This document shows positions 1-10,800 of a stretch of DNA of 64,000 bases, piece by piece; the first letter of the stretch is position 1, and every line of letters starts with the position of its first letter. This stretch comes from Prorocentrum cordatum (taxonomy: Eukaryota > Sar > Dinophyceae > Prorocentrales > Prorocentraceae). The translations under genes and the position numbers were made by a program. The notes below the pieces were generated by a model that had not been told where the DNA came from, searched no databases, and saw nothing but the letters and a program-made list of their open reading frames with translations. Where the stretch lies: contig CAUYUJ010015702.1 of NCBI GenBank assembly GCA_963575745.1, positions 60,001 through 124,000 on the forward strand. The letters are read 5' to 3'.

Positions 1-37
1 GATGCGTTCCAGGAGTCCCTGATGCTCCGAGCGGGGA

Positions 38-275
38 GGGGGGGCGGAAGGAGGAGGATGAGGAGGAGGCGGAGGAGGTGGTGGAGGAGGAGGAGGAGGA
101 GGAGGAGGAGGAGGAGGAGGAGGAGGAGAGAGGAGGGGAGGAGGGGAGGAGGGGGGGGGGAAGGGGGAGATGGAGGAGGAGGAGGGAGGAGGAGGAGGAG
201 GAGGAGGAGGAGGAGGAGGAGGAGCAGGAGCAGGAGGTGGAGGAGGAGGAGGAGGAGGAGGAGGGACCCGCAGAA
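38..275. repeat. (GGA)n purine array
   Basis: Almost pure G/A triplet array on the + strand, mostly GGA with a few AGC and TGG variants. It yields long Glu, Arg or Gly open frames in every register, which I treat as artefacts of the triplet repeat. It lies just upstream of a possible exon. Confidence 0.95.
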
Positions 276-319
276 GGAGGGCCGCTCAATGTTCCCAAAC
301 TCCTGGGACGCATCCTGGC

Positions 320-421
320 GAAGACGCGGGCGGTGGCCCGTGCCAGGAGCTCCTGGGCGCCGCGGGCGGCGAGGACGCCGCGGCCGGCGACGAGTCGGAC
401 TGGCGCGTGGAGCTCGAGAAG
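320..421 (+). CDS. Candidate exon, unknown protein
   Basis: I do not recognise the protein. The frame has strongly GC-ending codons over 34 codons and ends with the residues DESDWRVELEK, followed at once by a C-rich tract. It opens directly after a purine array, as several supported exons in this window do. No start codon or stop belongs to it, so it would be an internal exon. It may belong to the same gene as candidate exons near 2.2, 18.4 and 19.2 kb, all on the + strand, but nothing in the sequence links them directly. The other two frames across the interval are also open, so the call rests on codon bias alone. Confidence 0.3.
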
Positions 422-919
422 CGCCCCCCCCCCACCCCTGCGCGCGCGCGGGGTGCCAGAGGGTCGCAAACAAAGAGGGGGCCCCGGCTCATCCGCCCGG
501 GTATGTGTTCGTTTCCCCCCTCCTGCCCTCCCTTCCCTCCCTCAGCTTCCTCCGGATCCCTGACGCTGGATCCTCCCTCTCTTTCCTCTCTCCTTGTCCT
601 CCTGCTGCTCATCCTGCTTCTCCTCCGCCTCCTCCTCCTGCTTCGTTGCGCGCGCCAACCATAGGGAGCTGCCCGGAGAAAGGAGCCACATGGTCGTTTC
701 GCGTAGCACCGTACCACCGCGATAGTGGTTGGTTGTCAGCCCCTCCCCGTCCCTCCATTTCATCTAGCGTTTGCGTTCGGGCGACTTGGACGCACTCCTG
801 CTTGTCTCTCTCTGTCCTGCTCTTTCCTGCTCGTCGTCCTTCACCCTCCTGGCCCAGACTGACAGGCTCACACCACTGGAGATCTGGGTCCGCAGGGGGT
901 CTGTCCCAAACGTGGTGCG
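422..919. other. No gene seen
   Basis: C-rich, then CCT-rich and mixed sequence. I see no exon-like frame, terminal inverted repeat or RNA gene. It reads as intron or intergenic DNA. Confidence 0.5.
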
Positions 920-1030
920 ACGAGGAGGAGGAGGAGAAGGAGGAGGAGGAGGACGAGGAGGAGGAGGACGAGGAGGAGGAGGAGGAGGGGGAGGAGGAGG
1001 AGGAGGAGGAGGAGGAGGAGGAGGAGGAAG
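920..1030. repeat. (GGA)n purine array
   Basis: GAG/GAC/GGA triplet array, about 110 bp, that encodes poly-Glu in one frame. Low complexity, with no independent coding signal. Confidence 0.95.
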
Positions 1031-1130
1031 AGACTGGTACCGCTGCTCCACGGACCTCTCCTGAGGTGCGTTCTGATCAGAAGTCCGAGGCGATTCCAGC
1101 CGTGGCGGCAAGAGTTTCTTCGAATGAGCA

Positions 1131-1560
1131 GCGATGACATTTAACAGCACTGTTCCAAGTAATGATGACACTGGTAAGAGTGCAAACCGTACTAGTAGTT
1201 CTAAGAATGCGAGTAGTCATACTAATATGGATGGTATGTGTATTAGTATTGGTCAGAACACAATTCATCATACTAGTGGCAACGTTAAGGCGAATACTAA
1301 TAAGCATGAACAAATAATTCCAATAACACAAATACGAATAAGCGTAGTAGTATTAGTAGCAGTAATCGTACTACGAATGCTAATTTGTAGTAGTCGTACT
1401 ATCAGCTTAGTACTACGAAGGAAACTACTAGTAACGCACCTACTAACAATACGAACCATATTAACCATCCCATCATTCGTACTAGTAGTATGAATCATCA
1501 TAATCGTACGATCAGTGAGACGACTAATAATAAAACGCAGACAAGCATATTACTAAAAAG
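1131..1560. repeat. AT-rich island with degenerate TAC/TAG triplets
   Basis: About 430 bp that is much more AT-rich than its surroundings. It is full of ACTAGTA, TACTAAT and AGTAGT words, so it looks like a decayed (AGT)n/(ACT)n array similar to the intact one at 46.7-47.3 kb. Short open frames exist on both strands but have no protein character. Confidence 0.6.
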
Positions 1561-1747
1561 AATATAGGAACAGTGACCAGACAATGAATAAAAAGCATGA
1601 GGCGAGTATTAAGAAGACAGACGCCGCGCACAACATAGGTGCATTGGCAAATGTGCAACAGCCGTCACTTGCCCACTTCTGACGGCACTGCTGTGAAACA
1701 GCGCCAGGCAGAGACAACGGCGTCGACCACGAGGAGGACGAGTCGAG

Positions 1748-2135
1748 AGGAGGAGGAGGAGGAGGAGGAGGGAGGAGGAGGAGGAGGGAGAGGAGGACGA
1801 GGACGAGGACAAGGAGGAGGAGGAGAGGAGGAGGAGGAGGAGGAGGAGGAGGAGGAGGAGGAGGAGGTCCCTTATGCAGCAAAAGAGCAGCAACACGTCC
1901 TCTCAAGGAGGGCCGATGCGCGAACTGCCTTTTTCCCCGATGCACGTCTCCCGCACGCGCATGCCCCGAGCTGCTCTGAAACGAAACGAGGAGGAGGAGG
2001 AGCAGGAGGGAGGAGGAGGAGGAGCAGGAGGGAGGAGGAGGAGGAGGAGGAGGAGGAGGAGGAGGAGGAGGAGGAGAAGGAGGACAAGGAGGAGGAGGAG
2101 GAGGAGGACGAGGAGGAGGACGAGGACGAGGCCGG
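1748..2135. repeat. Two (GGA)n arrays with a short spacer
   Basis: Purine triplet arrays at about 1,748-1,866 and 1,988-2,135, separated by about 120 bp of ordinary sequence. The second grades into GAC/GAG triplets near 2,100-2,150. Confidence 0.9.
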
Positions 2136-2204
2136 GGGACGAGGACGAGGCAGGGGCGAGCGGCGGTGTCGGCTTGATCCCCTCTTCGGAGAGCGGCGTC
2201 GCAG

Positions 2205-2318
2205 CGCGGGCGGGGCCGCGGCGGCCCCGGGAGGGACGGCCAGAGGCGGGCGCTGGTGGCCGCGTTCCTCAACTCCACGCGCACGTTCCCGCCCGAGGCG
2301 GGCAGCTTGGGTCAGCAG
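2205..2318 (+). CDS. Candidate exon, unknown protein
   Basis: I do not recognise it. One frame reads DGQRRALVAAFLNSTRTF and then PPEAGSLGQQ with GC-rich third positions, and hits a TGA at 2,322 just past the likely exon end. The other frames are lower in protein character. It is bounded by a (GGA)n array upstream and a (CCT)n array downstream, the arrangement seen around supported exons later in the window. It could be an internal exon of the gene that also contains the 320-421 candidate. Boundaries are guesses. Confidence 0.25.
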
Positions 2319-2344
2319 TGCTGAACCGGGGCAGCGTGAGTCAG

Positions 2345-2525
2345 CGTGTCCTCCTCCCTCCTCCTCCCTCCTCCTCCTCCTCCTCCCTCCTCCTCCTCCT
2401 CCTCCTCCTCCTCCTCCTCCTCCTCCTCCTCCTCCCCCTCCCTCCTCCTCCCTCCTCCTCCTCCTCCTCCTCCTCCTCCTCCTCCCTCCTCCCTTCTCCT
2501 CCTCCTCCTCCACCTCCTCCTTCTC
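2345..2525. repeat. (CCT)n pyrimidine array
   Basis: Pyrimidine triplet array of about 180 bp, the complement of the GGA arrays. Confidence 0.95.
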
Positions 2526-2569
2526 ATGCAGACCCCCACCATCTCACCCCTCCAGTTGAGTATTGATGC

Positions 2570-2746
2570 GTGCGGCCGGACCAGGATCTAGGATCGAGGT
2601 CGGTTCGGCGAGGGTACCCGAATGTTCGTCGTGGTTGTTGGATGTTCTCGTGCATCCTGGGGGAGGGTTACCCTTGAGTGTTCATGAGTTTGGCGGGCGG
2701 AGGGTCTCAAGTTCTTGAAGGATGTTCTTCGGTCCTAGGTCTGGCC
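2570..2746 (+). repeat. IE-H repeat copy ending at an acceptor-like AG
   Basis: This 175-bp stretch is clearly related to 33,555-33,731. Shared words include GGTTCGG, GAGGGT, TTGTTGGA, CGTGCATCC, GGGGGAGGG and GGCGGAGGG in the same order. Both copies end in a pyrimidine-rich tract and an AG followed by GTC. The other copy lies immediately before a kinesin exon, so this one may also mark a 3' splice site at about 2,744. Confidence 0.6.
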
Positions 2747-3929
2747 CGGGCCCTCACCATCTCACCCCCCCAGTTGGGGATTTATGTGCCCTTCAGAACC
2801 CGAAGGAGACGGCCTGTATGTCCATCTAGGGGGGCAAGTCGGCCAGTGAGGCCCAAGCCACGCCCATGGAGATAGGGGTCGGTTAGACGATACTCAGATA
2901 GTCTTTTGAGGTTCGAGGTTTGCAGACGTTTTCGTCGGTTCTCGGCGGTTCTCTCCTGACTTCGGATCTGCCGTGCTTTGGCTGATTTTCCAGCCTAGTA
3001 CTGTGTCGGAGATGTATCCCAAGTACTGCGAACAAGTATGGCGGGATTTTTGTGCCTCAGAAAAGTAGGGCGCATAGTTCCGCAAAAACAGCTTGGAAAC
3101 AGCGACGGCAAAGTAGGGCGGAAATCGACATCAAAGGAGCTTGAAAGGTAGGGCGGGGGTATCCGCTCTACTTACGAAATCGCCCAAAGCGCGGCGGATC
3201 CAGAGTGAGAGTCCAGCCTCGGGATACGTTCCAGCAGCTGCGCCTCGCCGAGGGCATTCCGGGGGGTCCTCGATCGTCCCGTGTGGCCACGGGAGAGCCG
3301 AGCTATGGGGGAAAACCCACCAGGCGCCCGCAAGGGGGGGACATGTTCAAGGAGGGAAGCATCGACCCCCAATCGCTCACGGATCCTCGGCAGGGGCCCG
3401 ATGGCCCACCCCGCACAGGGCCGTGCGGATTCGTTTCTCGGGGCCTCCCACTGGGCCGCTCCCCCCCCCCCTAAACGTTGCCTCTCGCCCCCCCGCCCTT
3501 TCCCACGGCGATTTTGGCCGTTCTCGACTGGCCTTCAAGGTTGTCTGGCTTCGGGTTATAATGTTCCAACCTACTTTAGCCTTGATCACCAAAAAGAATT
3601 CCGAGCACCAGAAAAAAGTAGCCAAACTCGATGGTTTTCATGTGTCGGGCCCTCGGAGACACTCGCCCGACACTGTTTCGACACTCTTGCGACACTTTGC
3701 CGGGTGTTCGAAGTTATTTCTGGGATGTGGCCCTCAACTACGATGAGAGCAACATAAGCCTCGGGATGTCTTCCGGCAGGTGCTCCCGAGGCCCTTTCAG
3801 GGGTGCACGTGTATCGTCCCGAGCGTCCGAGGGCCGAGTTATACGTTATATCCTCGCGCCCCAAGAGAGGGCGGCGGAGCGGCCTTTGGGGGCCCCTGCT
3901 GGGCCTGAGGCCGTCAAGAGTGTACCCAG
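2747..3929. other. No gene seen; dispersed repeat fragment
   Basis: I see no convincing exon. The part around 3,200-3,280 resembles sequence near 29,310-29,370, 48,890-48,960 and, inverted, 22,600-22,700. The common words are CCTCGGGA followed by CGCCTCGCCGAG. There is no array or terminal repeat I can delimit. Confidence 0.5.
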
Positions 3930-4040
3930 TGTCCTCCTCCTCCTCCTCCTCCTCCTCCTCCCTCTCCTCCTCCTCCTCCTCCTCCTCCTCCTCCTCCTCC
4001 TCCTCCTCCTCCTCCTCCTCCTCCTCCTCCTCCTCCTCCC
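3930..4040. repeat. (CCT)n pyrimidine array
   Basis: Uninterrupted CTC/CCT triplets over about 110 bp. Confidence 0.95.
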
Positions 4041-4371
4041 TTGGAAGGCAGATTCGGACAGCCACGAGCGTGCCCAGGGTGAACCTCAGCCTGACGGCCC
4101 CACTCGTCTGACGGCCCCGCGCCGCCGTCGAACAGCTCCTCGTGGCAGTTCGCGCGTCCTTTGAGGCGGTCCTCTCGTGCGTCTAACGTTCCTCTCGTGG
4201 GGGGCGGGGAGCGTTTTTCGTGCGTTCGTGCAGCACTGGCCTCGGGGAGGAGGGCCCGACCTCCGGAGGCCCACGCCGCGAGCGGGGAGTGCGCACGGCG
4301 GCGGAGAGCTGGGCCCGCCCCCTTTGGAGGGCAGCCTCGGACAGCCAGGAACGAAGCCCGCGGGGCGCACA
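4041..4371. other. No gene seen
   Basis: GC-rich sequence upstream of the LINE with open frames on both strands but no motif or family resemblance. It may include the LINE 5' untranslated region or the pre-insertion flank. Confidence 0.4.
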
Positions 4372-4452
4372 GGAGGAGGAGGAGGAGGAGGAGGGGGAGG
4401 AGGAGGGGGAGGAGGAGGAGGAGGGAGGAGGAGGAGGAGGGAGGAGGAAGCC
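4372..4452. repeat. (GGA)n purine array
   Basis: About 80 bp of GGA/GGGA triplets directly 5' of the retrotransposon. A similar array lies at 14,778-14,880 on its other side. Confidence 0.95.
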
Positions 4453-4554
4453 TGGGCCCGAGCCGCGCCCGCCCAGAGGGGGCACCGCGCGCGCGGGGCT
4501 CGGGCGAGCGGGGCCATCGCCCGCGGCCGCAGGGCGGCTGAGCCTGGACTGCTG

Positions 4555-4589
4555 CTCGTCGTCCTGGCGGCGTGCCACCAGGGGCGAGC
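4555..4589. repeat. 35-bp hairpin repeat, LINE 5' side
   Basis: Contains the near-palindrome CCTGGCGGCGTGCCACCAGG, a 9-bp stem with one mismatch and a 2-nt loop. The same 35-bp sequence recurs at 14,435-14,469 and, with one end base changed, at 14,491-14,525. Confidence 0.8.
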
Positions 4590-4748
4590 ACGGCCAAGCG
4601 GGTTCGGTCCCCAGCTTGGCATCGGCGCCTTCGGCGCCAGCGAGGGGCGGCGAGGACCCTGCTCCGCGTCCTCAAGGCGCGCAGTATCTTGGACTTGCAC
4701 CACAGCGCGGGCTCACCACCTGTCGAAGGCCTCTCAGCGCTGTTCGCG

Positions 4749-5783
4749 ATGGCTCAACGCGGTGCTGGTCAGTCTCGTGGAGGTGGGCACGTTCGTGATC
4801 AGGGAGGGCACGCTCGTGATCAGGGAGGTCGTGACCAGGGAGGGCACGCTCGCGATCAACGAGAACCCAGAGGACACGCTCGTGATCAGGGAGGTCGTGA
4901 TCAGGGAGGGCATCGCGATCAAGGGCGACGTCGGGCAGACGACGCTGTTCCTGACTTTCGGGCGGAGGCCAAGGAGATCATCACTTCGGCCACCATGTGC
5001 ACCACGGCCTATGCTTTGGCATCGCCCTACTACCGCGGCCCCCCCTCAGCTCGGGAAGGCCTCGCTCGCTACCGCGAGGACGTGGCTTCCAAGATGAAGG
5101 TGCTTGCTGAGTTCATAGCCCGAGCACGAGTCTCCCAGCTCGACGCGTCACATCAGGAGAAGGAGTTGGCCGTTCTCAAGTTCATGGCGTGGACTGCGAA
5201 GCCGCAGTCGGTCCGTGAGAAGGAAGCCCTCGACGGGATCAGCAAGGCCAACGGGAAGCTGGAGGCAGTACGACGCCAACAGCGGGACCTTGAGATAGAG
5301 ATCCTGTTGCAGGAGGCGAACGTGAGGTACTGGACGGACCTGCTCACAGAGGCGCGCAACCTGCCGCCCGAGTCGCCTAGCTCCGACGAGTACGGGCATG
5401 ATCGAAGGAAGGCCCTTTCGATCTCCATCGCGCGCGACCCTCCAGCTGTTCGTGCCCACCAGGAGGGGAGTCAAGCTGGCCATGCTCGTGGAAGTGCTCC
5501 TGCTTCGGTAGCTGCTGATGCTGTTTGGACAAGCCCAGCTCGAGCCCCGCATCCCCCTCGTGATGATGGTCAGCCACTACAACAACCTACTCAGCACTCG
5601 GCGCGAGGACTTGGTCTTCCTCTTCAGCCTGGTCTTCAGCGTGACCATCGACCGCCGACATCCTCGTCTCCTAATGTCCCAGTGGTCGATGGCAGGCACA
5701 TACGTGGCATCACTACTTCTGCCCCTGTCCAGCCGCGTTCACCTCCTCCTGTTGCCCAGGCTCCTACCACCGAGGACCTCTAG
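4749..5783 (+). CDS. LINE ORF1, gag-like (stop-interrupted N-terminal part)
   Basis: Open from 4,572, with the more likely start at the ATG at 4,749. The N-terminus has tandem copies of a GGHARDQ-like heptad-sized motif (about 4,780-4,930) rich in Arg, Gly and Asp. This is followed by a helical, charged stretch and a Pro/Ser-rich tail. The frame ends at a TAG at 5,781-5,783. The same frame reopens immediately and continues to 7,886, so ORF1 and the next ORF may be one protein split by a single stop codon. No catalytic motif is present. By position and composition I infer an RNA-binding gag-like role, which is common for the first frame of LINEs. No zinc knuckle is visible. Confidence 0.6.
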   Translation: MAQRGAGQSRGGGHVRDQGGHARDQGGRDQGGHARDQREPRGHARDQGGRDQGGHRDQGRRRADDAVPDFRAEAKEIITSATMCTTAYALASPYYRGPPSAREGLARYREDVASKMKVLAEFIARARVSQLDASHQEKELAVLKFMAWTAKPQSVREKEALDGISKANGKLEAVRRQQRDLEIEILLQEANVRYWTDLLTEARNLPPESPSSDEYGHDRRKALSISIARDPPAVRAHQEGSQAGHARGSAPASVAADAVWTSPARAPHPPRDDGQPLQQPTQHSARGLGLPLQPGLQRDHRPPTSSSPNVPVVDGRHIRGITTSAPVQPRSPPPVAQAPTTEDL

Positions 5784-5825
5784 GCGGCCCAACGCTCCAC
5801 GACCGCGAATTCCAGCCGCACGAAC

Positions 5826-7886
5826 GTGGGAATGTCTGCTACGGCAGCTCCGCCCTCACCTGCGCCGCCGAGGACACCCTCGAAGATTTTGAGGACACCA
5901 GTTGCCACACCTCCAGCGCGTTCTCCCCAGGTCATCACGGAGACCAGTGAGATCACCATGATGCGAAAATGGCTTGAGGAGCAGATGACGATGCAAGGCC
6001 GTGCCATTCAGCAGATCAAGAAGGAAGTCCGCGAACGCGATGATCGCCATGCCCATTCAGCTCCACCTGCCGGCCAAGCCCAACCTGCTAGCTCTGCAGT
6101 TGCTGACCTACGACCCCAGGAAGCCAACATCGCACAACAGGCTGAACTGGAACGTGCCATTGCCGAACGTAACCAGTTGGTGGAGGAGTACACATTCCAA
6201 CAGGCCGAACTTCGTCAACATAAGATCAGGGAGGAGTCCTACAAGCAGTTCGAGCACCAGCAACGTCACCAGCTACAATTGGCCGAGAAGTTAGCCTACG
6301 ATGCGCAGCGCAGGGAGCACGACAAGACCTTCACCTACCAGCAGGAGATCTCTGAGACGCATGTCATGATGGAGCAGGCCGAGTCCACCAGGCGCAACCA
6401 GCGGGAGTACTGGGAGACGCTCAAGGCACAGGATGCAGAGATGCAGCAGCTCAAGAACATTATGGAGCACCAACATCGGTACCAGCAGGAACAAGCCTAC
6501 GAGACGATGCGGATGCAGTTTGCGGAGGCCCGTGACCAGGACACCGAGCTCCTACGACGTCAGCAACTGGAAGTGCAGCAGCTTCGTGAACACCTACAAG
6601 CTAGCGAACGCGTCCAAGCTTTTGAACGCGCTGCTCTCCGCAAGGGGCTTCATGATGTTCGTGAGGAAAAAGCCGAGGCAGCTCGTCAGGCTTCTATGAT
6701 TGTGGAAGCCCTCGATGCTCGTATTCACTCGGAGCTTGCCGAACTTCAACAATTTGGGGATCTTGGAGCAGAAGACACTGTTGAGGACCCATATCATGAG
6801 CTTGACGGAGCTGCATACTTTGCCGACTTGAAGAGCTCTGACTTCCTTGAAGAGAACAATGCAAATGGCCCTACACCTTCTACCATGCTCGCTGCCCCGC
6901 CCGACAAGGGCTCCGTACATGAAGACGACGGCCCTGCTCAACGGACTTCTACCTATGCGGTACCGCAGGCAAGGACTACGGCACCTGCTTCCTCGCTTTC
7001 GACCTCAGCTTCATCGACAGCTACCTGGGCGCCTACCCTCACGAGCTCTCTGGCATCTCTTGGAGCAACACCCAACCTCAGCAATATCTTTGGCATGATC
7101 GGTAGGCAGGAGAAGGGCATCATACCCCTCAACGATTTCGTCCTGAGCTCCCCTCCTAATCCAAGCCTCGCTGAATTGACTGGTGACAAGACGGCGTTGG
7201 TCCCCATACATGACGATGCCGAAGAAGCTGAGCGTGTGCGTGAACCGCTACCCAGTCAGCTCGTCCTGCCCCCTAGCCAACAAGCCCTGCTCGAGGCCGA
7301 CGTCGTGGAGGAGCTCACCCTGCTCGAAAAAGTGCAGACGGAGGTCGAGGGTACCGCAACACCTGAAGTTGATAGTCATGACCGTCTACGTCGTGAACTT
7401 GGTGGTGAACTAGCGAGTGACTCTTTCGAGGAGCTGGAGAGAGCTCAAGGGCGTATGTTACAGATCATCCATCCTGATAGGCATCCTGGATCTCATCTGC
7501 TGGAAGCCGATGCTGCAGATGCCCATGACCATGGTGCAGTTCCAGGTGATACGGGTGAACATCATCCCGATCATACTCTTGCCCCTGCCGCTACCAGATC
7601 CGAGAATCCCAGTACAATGGTGATTGACGACTCTGACTCGGACCTCGCTGACGAACATCAGGCAGTGCCAGATGACGCTGACCCTCCAGGCCTTCCAGGA
7701 ACAGGGCTTAGCTCAGACACAGGCGGCGACACCGAGCCTCCTGGCCCTGCGAGGAAATACCAGCGTGCGCCTCCGAGTATGGTTTCTTCTCCCAGTGCAC
7801 GCACCAGGCGTGCCGCAGCGCGTGGCTCACTCCCCACTGCTTTAGGGGACTGGGCCCCTCCTGACGGAGGGGCCCGACATGATTGA
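5826..7886 (+). CDS. LINE ORF2, coiled-coil gag-like protein
   Basis: Encodes 686 residues in the same frame as ORF1, separated from it by one TAG and 14 codons. The N-terminal third is Ala/Pro/Ser-rich. Residues about 40-300 are a long run of Glu, Gln, Arg and Leu with heptad spacing, typical of a coiled coil (for example QQAELERAIAERNQLVEEY). The C-terminal half is acidic and low in complexity. This matches the coiled-coil trimerisation type of LINE gag in general form, though no RNA-recognition motif is evident. Its stop TGA at 7,884-7,886 overlaps the start of the polyprotein by eight bases, which suggests coupled termination and re-initiation. Confidence 0.7.
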   Translation: MGMSATAAPPSPAPPRTPSKILRTPVATPPARSPQVITETSEITMMRKWLEEQMTMQGRAIQQIKKEVRERDDRHAHSAPPAGQAQPASSAVADLRPQEANIAQQAELERAIAERNQLVEEYTFQQAELRQHKIREESYKQFEHQQRHQLQLAEKLAYDAQRREHDKTFTYQQEISETHVMMEQAESTRRNQREYWETLKAQDAEMQQLKNIMEHQHRYQQEQAYETMRMQFAEARDQDTELLRRQQLEVQQLREHLQASERVQAFERAALRKGLHDVREEKAEAARQASMIVEALDARIHSELAELQQFGDLGAEDTVEDPYHELDGAAYFADLKSSDFLEENNANGPTPSTMLAAPPDKGSVHEDDGPAQRTSTYAVPQARTTAPASSLSTSASSTATWAPTLTSSLASLGATPNLSNIFGMIGRQEKGIIPLNDFVLSSPPNPSLAELTGDKTALVPIHDDAEEAERVREPLPSQLVLPPSQQALLEADVVEELTLLEKVQTEVEGTATPEVDSHDRLRRELGGELASDSFEELERAQGRMLQIIHPDRHPGSHLLEADAADAHDHGAVPGDTGEHHPDHTLAPAATRSENPSTMVIDDSDSDLADEHQAVPDDADPPGLPGTGLSSDTGGDTEPPGPARKYQRAPPSMVSSPSARTRRAAARGSLPTALGDWAPPDGGARHD

Positions 7887-10800
7887 GCAAAGCGCTGAGG
7901 CGCCGTCCAGGTTTATGCTGGCTACATCCCTGGACAAGAACTATTACAGCCACATAAGAGCATATCACGATCCACGGGCACATCCCGACTACGAAGGATC
8001 TGAAGTTTCACCTTGCCGTGACGGTAATCTTGAGGTGCTACGGCTTCGGGGAGGAGGAGATGGTGGAGATGAGGTGGATCCTCTTTTGCCTACGCGAACC
8101 TTGGGAAATCGTGCACAAGCTACAGTACTCCCTGATCCCAGCTCGCCCGAGCCCGACCAGGAGCCTTACCACAGGGTGGCGGATAAAGACGACATGCTGG
8201 TCTCCGCCCAACTACTTGAACACGGACATCAGTCATTCTCGATGTCTCCTTGTTCCCCTACATTCGCGCTACCTGGTCCCTCGGCGACTAGCAGCGTGCC
8301 TCTCTATGTATCCTCCTTGCATAGCTTGGAGGAGCCCGTGGCGATCAGCGATTCCGACACGTTGACTGTTGTCCCAGAGATGATGGATCCTTCTGAAGTC
8401 ATCGAATTTCGAACAGTTCGTGTGCGTGATTCTGCGTTCTCCATCCCTAGTGGTAGTGACTCGCTCCACTACCCCGAGTGCATCCCAGCCAACAAGGACT
8501 CTGACAAAGTCGACAGCGTCCCTCAGGCTCTTCGGCCCCCGCGGCTGCAACATGACCTGCACAGTCCTTCTTCGGAACGTGCGGCTCCTGTACCGTTATC
8601 ATCTCCCGTGGGCATGGTGGTGAACATACTGAGTAGCCCCTCTGCCTCTTGCCCAGAACAGCGTGGTCGACGACATGACCCCGCTGGCGGCCAAGCACTA
8701 AGTGAAGTCGACTCTCTTCGAGACGACGCCTCTCCTTTGACAAGTGTACATCAGGGCTTCCTACACTGTCCACTTGAAGTACCTGTTCCGCTTAGCCTAG
8801 AGTACCAGTACAACCCATGGTATATACGGCTTCGCCGAGATCTTGCTGCAGTTTCTCTTCATGAGCACGCTCAAGCAGCCCTGCGTCTTGTTGCACCTCT
8901 GCGTGGACGCCCCAAGCGGATGGTGATCTACACTGACGGCAGCTACTGGCCTGACGATCGGCATCTTTCAGCCTTTGCCTGTGTGGTCCTGGCTGACGAC
9001 GGCGAGACGATTTCCTTCGAGGGTTTCTTCGCCAGCCTAGTCGAGAATGCGTTCAACTTTGAATGTGTCGACTACATCACCAGCGTCTCCACCGAGATGG
9101 CAGGATTGGTATGGGCGTTACTGTTCTGCTTGCAGGTGGACGAGGGCATCCAGTTGGAGGTCATCTGCGATTGCCTTCCTGCTATCGACGCTGTCACTCG
9201 GAGGTGGGGGTCATCTGATCCCTTTGTGCCGATCGCCTGCCACCTCTACGATTTCCTCAAGACCCACCGCGACATCACCATAGCTCATACACACGGTCAC
9301 GAAGGAGACCCATGGAACGAGTGCTGCGACGTTATCGCCAAGAGTATGCGACATCAGCGTGGTCCCTCGCTTCCTGAGAATCTCGTCGTGAAGCTTACGA
9401 ACTCTTCTGCATGGTATTGGGCCAGCTACCGCGACCACCTCCATCGAGATGCCCATGCCTATCCTCTTGTGGATCAACATGGTATACATTGTGAATGGCG
9501 ACTTCAAAGGTGCCCGTACCCTGCTCCTCCTGCGGCGCATCCCCGTGAGACCGTCAAGTACTCTATCTCCTTGTCGCTGATCTCGGTCAACCTTCAGAAG
9601 GCCAACATTGCAATGGAGGCACCTGAGCCGCGACATCCTGCAAGCCAGATGCGAGCCTTCCGTCCACGTGCTCTCCGCTTGCAGCTGCAGGACATGGGGG
9701 CGCACCTAATTGGGTGCCAGGAGACGCCGATCCTTGAAGATGGGGTCCTCAGAGATGGATTTCTTATCGTAGGTGGAGGGCAGCCTGAGCACCAGCTTGG
9801 AGTCAGCCTCCTCATCAACATGACCAAGGCTTACGCTACAGGACCCAGAGGACCAAAGCACTTTAGACGTGGGGACATTCGTGTCCTTCACAGAGCTTCT
9901 CGCGTCCTTGTCGTAAAGATCGAGACCTGCTGTATCTACGAGATGGTTTATGTTGTACATGCCCCCTACAAAGGCCATCGGGAAATTCAACTTGCTAGCT
10001 GGTGGCGAGAACTTAGTAGCCTTGCCGAGAAGTGGCCTCCGACCATTTTGCTTGGGGACTGCAATGCCAACATCCCCAACCACACGGTCTACTCCGAGAT
10101 CTTGGAGGACAACGTAGTGGGCCATGAGCATCCTGCCTGTGCACCCACGGCTGCAGATGAAGCTGCCCGCGCTTGCCTGCAGTTCGCCACTGACGCGGGC
10201 CTGTATATCGAGAACACCTTCAATCTGCACGAAGCAGGTCATACATTTGTCGGTAAGGATGGGCCTCGACGGTTGGACTATATTATGCTGTCACGTGATC
10301 ATCATGGCCATACTTCGCGATTCTTCGTCGACTATGCTTTTGACTCCTACGCCGCCTCTGATGATCATTATCCCGTGGTGCTTGACCTGGCATGGAAGGT
10401 GATGAAACCTAAGCCCAACAGCCCTGGCACAAAGCTCGACCGTGAGAAGATGCAAGACCCCCAGTTGATAGCGAAGTACGGTGCGATCTTGGACGCTCTC
10501 GAGATCCCCCCCTGGCATCTGGACGTGAACCTGCACCAGCAGCTCGCCGACTCCGCCGTCCTGAACGCAGCCAGAGCCTGCTTTAGTATGGATCGCGTCA
10601 CGTCCATCAAAGGGTACGTCTCGTCCACTACGATGTACCTTGTTCGGCTTCGTAGGTATGTTGCGCGTGCGAGGAGATGGCTTCCTTGCCACGACGAACG
10701 GCGACCCCCCTGGGCTGATCTTCTTGCACATCGTGCCGATGGTATTTTGTTTTTGACGGACGTCCCTTGGGAACTTCAGCTCCAACGCCTACGCCTGGCC

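Noticed and set aside
22-1137. Very long Glu/Arg/Gly open frames through the GGA arrays, here and in other arrays
   Set aside because: They follow solely from the triplet repeat. All three frames on one strand, and the complement frames, are open with homopolymer-like peptides.
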